This document shows positions 33,995 to 44,069 of a stretch of 64,000 nt of DNA, piece after piece. The number at the start of each line of letters is the position of its first letter. Within the stretch, counting starts at the first letter, position 1. Location: positions 379,501 to 443,500 of the forward strand of contig WPIO01000127.1 in NCBI GenBank assembly GCA_009760855.2, written 5' to 3'. This DNA is from Cristatella mucedo. Lineage: Eukaryota > Bryozoa > Phylactolaemata > Cristatellidae. Position numbers and translations under genes: made by a program. Below the pieces are notes generated by a model. That model was not told the DNA's origin. It saw only the letters and a list, made by a program, of their open reading frames with translations, and did no database searches.

Positions 33995-35092
33995 CTTCAT
34001 TCTTTGGCTGCATCCTATCTCTCAGATCTACTCCCCCACCCGGCCAAGTATCGTACCAGCACCTCGAATTGTCTTAACTCACTTGATGCATGTATTGATG
34101 ACATCCGCACATGGATGGCTGCAAATTTTCTAAAACTAAACGATGACAAAACTAACTAACTAGTTATGGGCAAACCCAGTGTGATTCAGAAATTGGAAAG
34201 GCTGACGCTCAAAATTGGCTATGCCAGCATATCTCCAGTTGAATCAGCTCGAAATCTAGGTGTCATATTCCAAAGCGACCTCTCGTTAGACGACCATATC
34301 AGCTCCAAGTCAAATACGCCTATTTTCAGCTTCATAACATTACTAAAATTTGGGCTTGTTTGGATAAGGATACCACGTCTAAGTTGGTCCATGCGTTCGT
34401 CACATCCTGTCTCGACTTCTGCAACTGACTGATTACAGGCCTATCAGCATGTGCGATCAGGCGATTGCAGCTAGTGCAAAACTCCTCAGCTAGGCTTGTC
34501 TTTCGTGAGCGTCGCAGTTGCAACATTACACCACCTCTCGCCGACCTGCACTGGCTACCAGTCAAGCAACGGGTTGACTTAAAGGTTGTGTCGCTCCCTT
34601 TTAGCTCACTTCATTCTTTGGCTCCAACCTATCTCTCAGATATACTCCCCCGTCAGGCCAAGCATGGTACAACCAGCTTTTCGGAATCCAACATTCTACA
34701 AATACCGTACAAACCTCAAATCCTTTGAAAACCGTGCATGTAGTTCGTATGCTCCCAAAGCCTGGAACTCCTTCCCGACCTGCGTCAGAACATCCCCTGG
34801 CATGAACACAATAAAAATGAACTTAAAAACACACCTGTTTAGGACAGCATTTAGTGGGTCCCTGCGATGTGTCCTTCATGTGCTTATGCGTGCTGACACT
34901 GTGCATGCTGCCACTAACCACATTTGCATGCTGACCCTGTGCATGTCGCCCCTATGTTATTCGTTTTGTTTGTGTATCAAGCATGATATTACTCACCATT
35001 TAATTGCATTCCCCTTGCAGCAAATGTAAAACACCTAGCGAGAGATTGAGTTCTCTGAGGGCGCTTTATCAATTGCATTACTATTATTACTA
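33995..35092 (+). mobile_element. LINE-A copy, rearranged
   Basis: Opens with the HSLAAPYLSDLLP-like segment, jumps back to SLDACIDDIRTWMAANFLKL, and then runs collinearly through NLGVIFQSDLSLDDHISS, RLVFRERRSCNITPPLADLH, the C-terminus, hairpin and a TTACTATTATTA tail. The out-of-order 5' end means a rearrangement or a template jump during insertion. Confidence 0.88.
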
Positions 35093-35097
35093 TAATA

Positions 35098-35465
35098 GAC
35101 CGTGCATTTAGTTCGCATGCTCCCAAAGCTTGGAACTCACTCCTAACTTACTTCACCGCATCTTTTGACTTGACCACATTTAAAAAGAACCTATATACAC
35201 ACCTATTTAGGACAGTATTTAGCGTGTCCCTGCGATCGGTCTTACATGTGCTTATGTGGGCTGACACCACACATGCTGCCACTAACCACTCGTGCTTGCT
35301 GACCTTGTGCATGTCCCCTCTAACCATGTTATTCATATCGTGATTCGAAGCACGGTATTACTCACTATCCAATTGCGTTTCGATTTGCAGTAAATGGAAA
35401 GCGTATAGAACGAGATTGAGTTCTCTAGGGGTGATTTATCGCATACATTATTATTATTATTGCTG
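35098..35465 (+). mobile_element. LINE-A 3' fragment
   Basis: Starts at GACCGTGCATTTAGTTCGCA in the C-terminal coding region, directly after the tail of the previous copy, and ends in a hairpin variant and (TTA)n. The two lie head to tail. A further decayed 3' end (TATGGCAAATCTAAAGTGTG, 35470-35625) follows. Confidence 0.82.
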
Positions 35466-35625
35466 TTAATAGTATCCTAATATGCTTATTGACACTGTGA
35501 GTGTTCCCAGTAGCCATGCTTTCATGCTTCCTATATGGCAAATCTAAAGTGTGCGGAATAAATATTAGGTTATCCGAGTGAGGAAACGTTACTATCAATA
35601 TTAATATTATAATAATTAGTAATAA

Positions 35626-36654
35626 TATGACTTACGACAGCCTTTCTCATAAGCCTCGGTCACTAAGATACATTGGATAAGGTTTCCGTCAACTGACCGT
35701 CGTGTCTCACCGATGTGTGACCCTCGTTCACTCTTCTTGATTTTCTCTCTTTCTCGAGGTATTGATCTCTTTCCAACTTATCGATACAACGGCAAGGCAG
35801 GCGAATTAACCACTACTCCTATGTTTTGGAAATATTAAAAATAAAAAGTCCCTTGCATAGAGCCTTGATGAACGTGATAATCCATTCAAGAGCGTTTCAA
35901 ATAACTGCTATAGGTCAAAGTATTAAGGGGAAGCGACTCGCACAATATCATGCTCACTAAAACATACGAAATCACGAGTATATAACTACCATTTACAATC
36001 AAGTTCGGTAAAGTAATCGCAAGGCAATCGCGGCCGCTGATTAACAAGACCAGTAACAGTGAGGCTCATTTGCAGTTACTCGGGCGAGACATAAACAAAC
36101 AAGCTCTAGACTTTTTTGCAATGGCTCTACTCATGAGGTGCCTAGATCTGCTCTGAGCATAAATACAAAGTACATACTTGTTCCGGATTTTTCGTTTAAG
36201 TTGTTTGCACGCTGCAAACATGAACCGGCAGGTGACATTTAGGAAGGCTATTTTAGGTCATGATAATCGATGTAACTTTCGTGCATTCTGACTTCTGACA
36301 ACGTAATGCAAGACATTTGAACGAGCGCTATGTCAAGGTCAATGAGCTCAAGGATCGATCCATTCGGTCGGAGTTTGCTAGCAAGATTTCACATGAGTTT
36401 AGTGACACTAGGTTTTTAGAAACAGCTGAAGTAAGAGTCTACACAGATTTCCTTATCAATTCTGATCTGTTTCAGATAGTTCAGTTAGCTATCCTATAAC
36501 TTCTAGACAGAACTGACGGCATGATACTACTGCTGGGACTCTACTCGTCCATGTATCAGGGCACAATTCTAAGCAGGGTTGGAGTTTCATTTTACAAATA
36601 CGTGTGGAACTGTAAATATAAGTTACTCTCTATCATTCTAAAACCTTTAATGCA
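35626..36654. other. No feature recognised
   Basis: Unassigned. A 60-codon plus frame at 36317-36499 has no domain. Confidence 0.4.
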
Positions 36655-36848
36655 GAGCCGTGATGGCACACTGGGTAAGGCGGTTGCTTTCGCGACCTTG
36701 GTCCGGAGGTCATGGGTTCAATTCCAGTGGTTGGCGATTCTTTATCGCCACTGCAAGCGGTGATGACAGCTGTAAAGGCTCTTCTGTCGCTATACAAAAC
36801 GAGGCTTTTTAAGCAGCTAGGATTTGTTTATTCATTTGTTTACAAGAA
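36655..36848 (+). mobile_element. SINE-I copy (tRNA-derived)
   Basis: The tRNA-like head has an A box at GATGGCACACTGGGTAAGG and a B box at GGGTTCAATTCC. The body is GCTGTAAAGGCTCTTCTGTC, then GCTATACAAAACGAGG, AGCAGCTAGGATTTG and a TTTATTCATTTG tail. The same order occurs at 44510-44702. The pol III boxes would drive transcription. The head is too diverged to be a functional tRNA. Confidence 0.8.
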
Positions 36849-37140
36849 AAATCCTATTTCTTTCTTAGGCGCCTTTCTTCTTGCAATCTATTCTTGCTCC
36901 TCTGGCTAAAGTGATCACCGAAAACTTTGCTGGCTATAGCTTCTATGCCAATGAAACTCAGCTCTATCTATCCCTTGACCCGTCTAAGCTTAAATATTTT
37001 AGATACATTTAAGTTTGGCTTAATCAATGTTTGGCCCTGGTCTCCTGACATTCCCTGGAGATGGAAAAACTCGTCATCTTGTTCCCGCTTCTGTGTAAAC
37101 AGCTAGCGTTACGGGCATCTCGTTCTGTTGTGACGACTAA
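36849..37140 (+). mobile_element. LINE reverse transcriptase relic
   Basis: Broken frames read SFLGAFLLAIYS, then AKVITENFAGYSFYANETQL YL-type text: the region around catalytic motif C with YADD mutated to YANE. It continues to a LNQCLALVS segment. It resembles both LINE families but is too decayed to assign. It lies directly after SINE-I, which may have inserted at its edge. Confidence 0.6.
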
Positions 37141-37395
37141 TCTTAATAATGAGCCGCTACATGGATATAATAATCATTTGCTTGAAAAGAAAATATGTGA
37201 CTGATTTTGGTGAAGGTTACGTGCATACCTGCGAGCCATTTGGTGCAGTAAATGCTTTTTTCGAATTATCTACTAAGCAAAACCTTTAGGAAGATTTACA
37301 GAGCATGCAAATGCTTGACATAGTTCAATGGCCGGTGAAGTAATTTCGGAGGTTTCTGTTAACTTTACTTCTACTTTTGAGAATGATATACTCAC

Positions 37396-37530
37396 TAGTG
37401 AGAAAGCACCTCAGTTGGTAAGGAACCGCAGGACCATCTAGACCATCCGGATCAACGTAGTAAGATCCTTGTTGCCGGACGCCTTTCAGATACAGATCCT
37501 GACAGCTGGTGGCCAGGTACTTGAAAGCAG
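37396..37530 (-). CDS. X module exon (X2), fibrinogen-start-like
   Basis: The acceptor is ACGTTATTTGCAG and the donor A|GTGAGT. The 135 bases run phase 1 to phase 1, 45 codons. The peptide includes ATSCQDLYLKGVRQQGSYYV, then DPDGLDGPAVPYQLRCFLT. The Cys-x-Asp-Leu, Gly-x-Tyr-x-Val-x-Pro-Asp-Gly and final Cys are the hallmark of the first strands of fibrinogen-like domains, and this is the best example of X in the window. No long open frame marks it. It is recognised from splice sites plus likeness to X1 and X3. It lies between WSC-II and CTLD-2. Confidence 0.7.
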
Positions 37531-37588
37531 CTGCAAATAACGTGTCAAGATATGCATGTCAAGAATAACCCAGCATCGTCTTTATAAT

Positions 37589-37737
37589 GCCGAGCTGGTT
37601 TGGTCTAGCCGTTAAGGAGCTCGCCCCGACTAAGGTCTGACTGAGGTCGTGGGCTCGAGCCCTATGCGAAGCGCCTGAATAGAGATTAAGTTCTCTTGGG
37701 GTGCTATATAAATAAATAATTTAATTATATAATAATA
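37589..37737 (+). mobile_element. SINE-II copy (tRNA head, LINE-A-like tail)
   Basis: The head GCCGAGCTGGTTTGGTCTAG with a B box at GGGCTCGAGCCC is tRNA-like. The tail GAAGCGCCTGAATAGAGATT, then AAGTTCTCTTGGGGTGCTAT and AAATAAATAA, is nearly the LINE-A 3' hairpin. This is the structure expected of a SINE moved by a partner LINE. Confidence 0.88.
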
Positions 37738-38710
37738 AAACTATAGATATTGATGTTTATACGAATATGTTTACCGCAGTTTGCTTACAAAATATCAACT
37801 CGGCTGAAATTAAGATTGCATTCGCTGTTGCTTCAGAATTTGTTTAACGGTTTTCGCTTGAAGTAACAGAGGCTCAACAATCCCTTTTTCCTAAAGGATT
37901 GCAATAGAAAATGCATTGCCTAGCAATTATTTCCCACTCTGAGGGTGAATAAGTTAGGACATTCCACCACATGGGGGCTCTTAAAAATTACTTCGTCAAT
38001 AATGGGCTTCTTTAAACTTGGATCAAATGGATGCATGTTTATGTATGTATTATATTCAATTCATTTGCATTTCATTCTGAGAAAACTTGGTCTCTATCCG
38101 GACGTTTTACATAAACCACAGGGCTCGATCCCATGACCTAGGCAGTCACAGGCGAGTACATTACTTTTGATTTAAACCAGAGCAAACAAGTTAGACTCGC
38201 ACTAATTGCTCCTTTCTGCAGTTCTATTAGGATTATTATGCGTAATAAGTAAATTTCCTCGAATTATATTGTGCTACCTACATGAAACACAGTCCTACTC
38301 AGATTGTGACAATATTATTTCAAGCTCATTCCCATAATCGTAATCATATTATCTCCAGTCCAGCGCCAGTCAGTGTAGTGTCTGCCGCTGCATCTGTTAA
38401 TTTTTAGCTGTTCTAGGGAGTTATAGCTCCACGATTGACTACCTGCAAAGACTAATACCATTATATAGGCTATTATTTCCTTAAGCAACGGTAATTTTGA
38501 TGTTCAAAATATGTAGGACAGCACCATTTGTAAAATAAATGTGTTCTAGTATACTAAAATATCCTTCAAAGTAATCGCTGGTGTTAAAGAGCAGCTAGAG
38601 TGCCATTGGAGTATTTATTTTTGTTACCGATATCATAATCAGTAAGAACTTTGCATGAAACACCAAGTACAAGTGTCATTATTGTTTTAGATAACAAAGA
38701 GAGAGGCGCT
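37738..38710. other. No feature recognised
   Basis: Unassigned AT-rich stretch. AATAAA on the minus strand (complement of 38614-38619) lies about 92 bases beyond the candidate frame at 38711-38826. Confidence 0.4.
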
Positions 38711-38826
38711 TTAATCTTGGCTGTGGATTTTTAGCAGATCAATGTACGTATGGATCATGGAATCAAGGGCATCTAAGCTCAAATTGCGGGATTCCCTGCC
38801 AAATATTCGGTAAGCTGAGGAGAAAT
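38711..38826 (-). other. Candidate terminal frame (uncertain)
   Basis: After TTTTTTAG the minus strand is open in phase 1 for 37 codons to TAA (FSSAYRIFGRESRNLSLDAL and on). No domain is seen. It is listed because, like 13915-14021 and 32062-32171, it joins a phase-1 acceptor to a stop and a nearby AATAAA. On its own it is weak. Confidence 0.2.
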
Positions 38827-38934
38827 CTAAAAAATAATTTTCGCCAGTTTTGGAGGCGTAACTAGGATTACTACTGAAATGGCATATGATTAGCATATTG
38901 AAAAAGAAATTGTAAAGCAGTACTCATTGTGTGA

Positions 38935-39735
38935 CCATCACCACGTGCTCGAAATTTAGCTGTCGTTTTCGAAAGCGCCTAATCATTTAAAACTTCGTTC
39001 AGAAAACTGCTTCTACAGCTACCTATTAACTCCGACGACTATCCAAGTGTCTTCCTCTGTGGCTTGCAAACCATTTAACTAGCTCCTTAGTTCTGTCTCG
39101 GCTTGATTATTGTAATTCCTTCTTGGTAAGGCTACCAAAGAAAGCAACTAGACCACGGCATTTGACTATGAAAATGGCAGCAAGGCTAGTTTTCAAGTTC
39201 CAGAGATTTGACCACGTGTCTCCTTTGCTGAAAGAGCTAGGACGGCAACCGGTTGATCATCGGTTACAGAGCAAAGCTGTTATGCTCACCCACATGGTCT
39301 GCTACGGCTTTACTCCTTCTTACCTAGCTGAAGTGCTGCACCAGTGTTAGCCTCCTCATGCCCTCATTCCTGTATGGACAAAAAATTTGCTGTTACATTC
39401 CTCTGATTGAAGACCGTTGGCGACAGAAGCTTTAGCTCTGCAGGTCCTAGACCGTAGAACTCGCTTTCACAATTCTTATGCGAGGACAACTCTACTCACG
39501 TGCTGCCGGCTATGGCTCATCCTTTTCCAAGCTACTCAATACCTCCGCTGCTCTCCTAACTCTGCTATGCTTCCCACTTTCTCTTTGTTGGTTGAGACAA
39601 AGTCTGTCGGCTACGGAATGCATACCGAAAGCCGCTTAGGCTGTGAGTTGGCTATACGAAACTCTCCTGAGTAACGCCCACATAGTCTCTATGACTTTTT
39701 GGAGTTACAGACAGAGATGCATCACATTACACCAA
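38935..39735 (+). mobile_element. LINE-B 3' fragment, decayed
   Basis: Readable parts: SRLDYCNSFL-like text, VRLPKKATRPR, KMAARLVFKFQRFDHVSPLL, LLVETKSVGYGMHTESRLGC. The 3' block GACTTTTTGGAGTTACAGAC and a short ATTACA tail close it. There are several frameshifts. Confidence 0.82.
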
Positions 39736-40139
39736 AGCTAACACAAGTGAGTGCACTCTCTGCTGAGCACGATCCATGCATGTAAGCGCTTTTGACGAAA
39801 TTTTAGTTAATCTAAATACGCAGTTCGTTCGGCGCTTTTAGCAGAAGCTGGTAAAATCGAAACAATCGGTGGGGGCTTTCAAGTAATCAACCGAGCACTA
39901 TGCTTGCAACAAAGATGATTGAAATTGAGTTTAAATTCAACGGCAGCTAGACTGAATCTGCCGTGAAATACATCAAATGCTTCAGGGAAGATAAAGTGAC
40001 CAATTTATGACAGGTGGGGGAACTTCAGAAGCACAGAATTTTAGGATGAAAACGATCGACGCATATACTGAAACAGACGCTGAAGGTTATGATTTGACAA
40101 AAACTCGTGGAAATAGCTCAACGTGATAATTTGCAATGA
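39736..40139. other. No feature recognised
   Basis: Unassigned between LINE-B and an older LINE-A copy. Confidence 0.4.
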
Positions 40140-40477
40140 CAATAATAATATTACTTGTATTACAATTTAAAATTAAAGCTACCTCTGACAACCTAAGGCA
40201 ATTTATATGCACTGTAAATGAAGCTCAATTGAATAGGGAGCGGTAGCATACTCTGTGACAAAAAACATGGCATTTTTAGAGCAACGTGAATTGCCTCAGC
40301 ATGCAAATGCAGTTAGTGCTCATGCAAAGCATCAGCACGCCTTAGCTTAAAAAGAATGGATAAGAGGGAGCCACTAAATTGTAAGATATATAGACACTTT
40401 TTAGCTTCAAATAAATGTCGTCAAGTTGGGGGATGTCACGATTTCGTTCGAGAGCAATGTCCAGGTTTGGGAGCATA
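40140..40477 (-). mobile_element. Older LINE-A copy, 3' part (interrupted)
   Basis: A diverged minus-strand LINE-A 3' region: AATAATAATATTACTTG tail, AGCATGCAAATGCAGTTAGTG, GGGAGCCACTAAATTG, GGTTTGGGAGCATATA. It is cut at about 40477 by a younger LINE-A insertion and resumes at about 41574 with AAACCAAAGGCACAGTCTCC, the sequence that should come next. Confidence 0.8.
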
Positions 40478-41573
40478 TAATAATAATAATAATGTACTTG
40501 TTAAGGCGCCCTCAGAGAATGTAATCTCTCTCTGGGCGCTTTACATTTGCTGCAAAGGGAAATGCAATTAAATGGTAAGTAAAATCGTGCTTGAAAAACA
40601 AACAAAATTAATAATATAGTTTTGGGTGACGTGCACAGGGTCAGCATGCATATGTGGTTAGTGGCAGCATGCACAGTATCAACACGCATAAGCACGTGAA
40701 TGACGAATCATTGGGACCCACTAAATGCTGTCCTAAATAGGTGTGTTTTTTGGTTCCTTTTAAATGTGGTCAGGTCAGGGGATGTTCTGACGAAGATCGG
40801 GAGGGAGTTCTAGGCTTTAGGAGCATATAAACTAAATACACGGTCTCCAAAGGATTTAAGGTTTGTACAAGGTATTTCTAGACTGTTGGATTCCGAAAAG
40901 CGGGTGGTACGATGCTCGGCCTCATGGGGGAGTATGTCGGAGAGATGGGCTGGAGCCATTGAATGAGGGGACCTAAAAGTGAGCGACAAGACCTTGAAGT
41001 CAATCCGTTGCTTGACTGGTAGCCAGTGCAGGTCGGCGAGAAGTGGAGTAATGTGGCAACTGCGACGCTCATGACAGACAAGCCTTGCTGCGGAGTTTTG
41101 CACCAGCTGCAATCGCCTGATCGCACATGCTGGTAGGCCAGTAAGCAGTGAGTTGCAGGAGTCGAGACGAGATGTCACGAATGCATGGACCAACTTAGAC
41201 GTGGCATCCTTATCTAAACAAGCCCGAATTTTAGCAATATTAGGGAGCTGCAAATAGGCGGATTTGACCGTGGAGCTGATATGGTCGTCTAACGAGAGGT
41301 CGCTTTGGAATATGACACCTAGATTTCGAGCTGATTCGACAGGAGATATGCTGGCAGAGCCAATTTTTAGAGACAGCCTTTCCAATCTCTGAATCACACT
41401 GGGTTTGCCCATAACTAGTAAGTTAGTTTTGTCATCGTTTAGTTTTAAAAAACTTGCTGCCATCCATGTGCGGATGTCATTAATGCATGCAGCAAGTGAG
41501 TTTAGAGAATTTGAGGTGCTCGAAGGCTGTGAGGGATCAAAGCAAAGGTACAACTGAGTGTCATAAAACCAAA
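40478..41573 (-). mobile_element. Younger LINE-A copy nested in an older one
   Basis: Carries a 247-codon open frame (40810-41553) from just after catalytic motif C: MYLCFDPSQPSSTSNSLNSL, SFLKLNDDKTNLLVMGKPSV, LLADLHWLPVKQRIDFKVLS, then the full 3' region with a clean hairpin and (TAA)n. The 5' end stops inside the D-D-T-Q-L codons of motif C (about 41564). It lies inside 40140-43410 in the same orientation. Confidence 0.9.
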
Positions 41574-43410
41574 GGCACAGTCTCCATATAATTTAAGGTT
41601 CGTAATCAGGTGTTTCTATACAATTTAATTCAGAAAAACGGGTGATATAACCATCTGGCGGAGAAAATTTGATAGGTATGCCTGAGCCAAAAGACGATTG
41701 GACTTGAACGTGAATAACAGAGCCTTAAATTCAGGGCGTTGCTTGACTGGGAGGCTGTGCATACCAGCGGGAAGTGATGTGACATGGCGAATGCAATGAC
41801 CACGGCAGTCGAATCCTAGCTGCAGAATTTTGCACCAACTTTAAGAGCCTGATTACTCAGGTCAGTATACCAGCTACCAGTGAGTTACAGAAGTCGATAC
41901 GGAATTTCAGAAATGCATGATCACTTTGGATTTAGTATCCGTGTCTAAGCAAGAACGAATATTCAGCAATTATGACATCGGACTGGACTGCATAGCTGAT
42001 GTAGCCGTCAATTTAAATTTCAATTTATAACATGCAATTATGCTTCGATTCCGCACAGAGTCAACAGGAGGTAAGCTGCCAGTGCCATATTTGTGCACTG
42101 CATCTTACAAATTATGAATCAAGCTCGATTGGTTTTAAATAGTAAGTTGCATTCATCGTCTTTCAAATAAAGAAAGTTTGCGGCCATCCATGTGCAGCAT
42201 TCATCAATAAATGCAGCAAAAGAATTAAGCGAATTCGAACGGTATCCAAGAGAAGGTAAAATGTAATGTCATTTGGGTGGAATTGAAAGTCTAGATTGTG
42301 CCAGGCAATTGCCTAGTTAAGGGGGAGTATAAACGGTGGAAATGAGCAGACCAAGCAAGGAACAGTAACGTACACCGTACTTTATTTATTCCACGCATGA
42401 TCTAAATCCGTCGTTATTGAAGCTCTAGAGTCTCGCACTGAGATTGGAAATGAACTATCGTGGTGCTGTGCAATAGCTGATATCCAGGCGAGATGAGATA
42501 CACCCGAAAAAGAAATTATCGATAGTATCAAAAGCTTCCTAACTATCGAGGAGAAAATCTGTATTCCTAAGAATGTCATTATATACCTGAAGCAATGCTG
42601 ACTCGTGGTTTGATTAGCTCTACCAGACTGGAACTTACTAGCTCGGTTTATAGTTTTAATATATGAGTTTAGCCGGTCCAACAAGACTCGCTCAATTTTT
42701 TTTGAAGGAGCGGTATAATTGAGATTCGGCGAAATTTCCTAGAGTTCTCTTTGCCTGGTGTCTCTTTCTAGGTAGGGGCAGGACTTCAGCCTTACTGAAA
42801 GGTGCTGAGACCTGAAGCAAGGCTAATAACAGTTGTATCGTATTATTTAAGCACGGCAGTAGCAGATCTATGCAACGTAGAAGCATGACAGTAGGGATAG
42901 GATCTAGAAAATTTCCTCTCTTCATGGACAAGGTTATAAAATTCAAAATGAGGTCACTTGTGGCCTCCTTGAGTGTAGACATTGTGATGCTGTTTGGAAT
43001 TGAACGACATAAGTCCAGAGGGAACTCTGCCACTCTAGGGGCGGACTATTTGATCTCGTCTGCTTGTAGAAAAAGAAGCAAAAGAAACGATCAGTAGTAT
43101 TATCACAATGATCACTAGGTCAGGAGCTAAACTGGGAGCGTTTAAGGAAATGCTTGAAATTAGACATACATATTTTCGGATTGTGCATCGGTGTTTTGAC
43201 GATGTTTTTATAGAAACTAGACTTTAATTTTGCAATGATGAATTGATATGATCGACATTATTCCTCGTCTGCCTGTCAACGTTTGATCAGTTCTGATCTT
43301 TCGTGAGCTTTTCAAGCTTGCTCGTAGCAGACCTAGTAGGTGCAATGTCTTCGGTAAATCATAAGGCGCTTGGCCGAGGGTGCACAATGTGCTTAGTCTG
43401 AGGTGCAAGT
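41574..43410 (-). mobile_element. Older LINE-A copy, protein-coding part, decayed
   Basis: Continues the copy interrupted at 40477. Decayed reverse transcriptase text is found across frames, for example SKFQSGRANQTTSQH, AWISAIA, CIDLLLPCLNNTIQLLLALL. This runs into the linker between endonuclease and reverse transcriptase near 43400. Its divergence from the young copies shows that LINE-A has been present for a long time. Confidence 0.82.
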
Positions 43411-44069
43411 ATTAGCGAGGTCTATCAGGTACTGAAGACGCGAAGAACAAACTGCCCACTCTACCTGATATATGTTTACATTTAATGAGCATATAACAGA
43501 CGTAAACCGCTTCGAAAGACTTGCTACTGCTGAGGTTATTCACTGTTGTTCCTAATGAGATCCGGCTAATTTTCCTATCCATATTAATGCAGGTTATCAT
43601 GCTTACTCTACAAGTCGTGTGACAGGTTTCCACCCTACCTACATATATAGTTACTTGCATTTTCAAGGTTATGTGTAATACATGTATAAGGCAATATTTT
43701 CAAGATAGGCACTACTTCATTACTGAAAGAAGCATTTGCTTTCGTGTATTTTCTTAATTTAAACTATATTTCTTTGAAAAATTATAGTGAAATTCATGAA
43801 TCTCATCTGAGGGAAACTTGGTTGACTAATTTTACCATTTTCATTTGAATATTTCAACTCTGTTTTTACAATTCTTTCCTCCCGATACCAGGCATGAATA
43901 GTGTTTTTTCTCCCTTACATAATTCTCTTCCGAAACCGAAGTTGTTTCAAACTTCGTATATGGACACCGATACTGCTAAGACCTGCTTAAGGCTTATCTG
44001 TTTCATTTTCAGCTGTAGTGCATAAGAATTTACACGATTGTGGACATTTAAACAATCAAAGCTTGTAGG
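43411..44069. other. No feature recognised
   Basis: AT-rich unassigned stretch. Minus-strand frame 43412-43666 has no domain. Confidence 0.4.

Noticed and set aside
37589-37665. tRNA gene
   Set aside because: A and B boxes are present, but the sequence is the head of SINE-II, repeated at 48.6 and 57.8 kb with the same tail. It does not fold as a complete tRNA in my reading.
3655-38770. Recurrent 11-13-mer (AATCAAGGGCAT) at about 3657, 18389 and 38761
   Set aside because: The flanks do not align beyond the short word. It is probably coincidence, or a very old repeat I cannot demonstrate.
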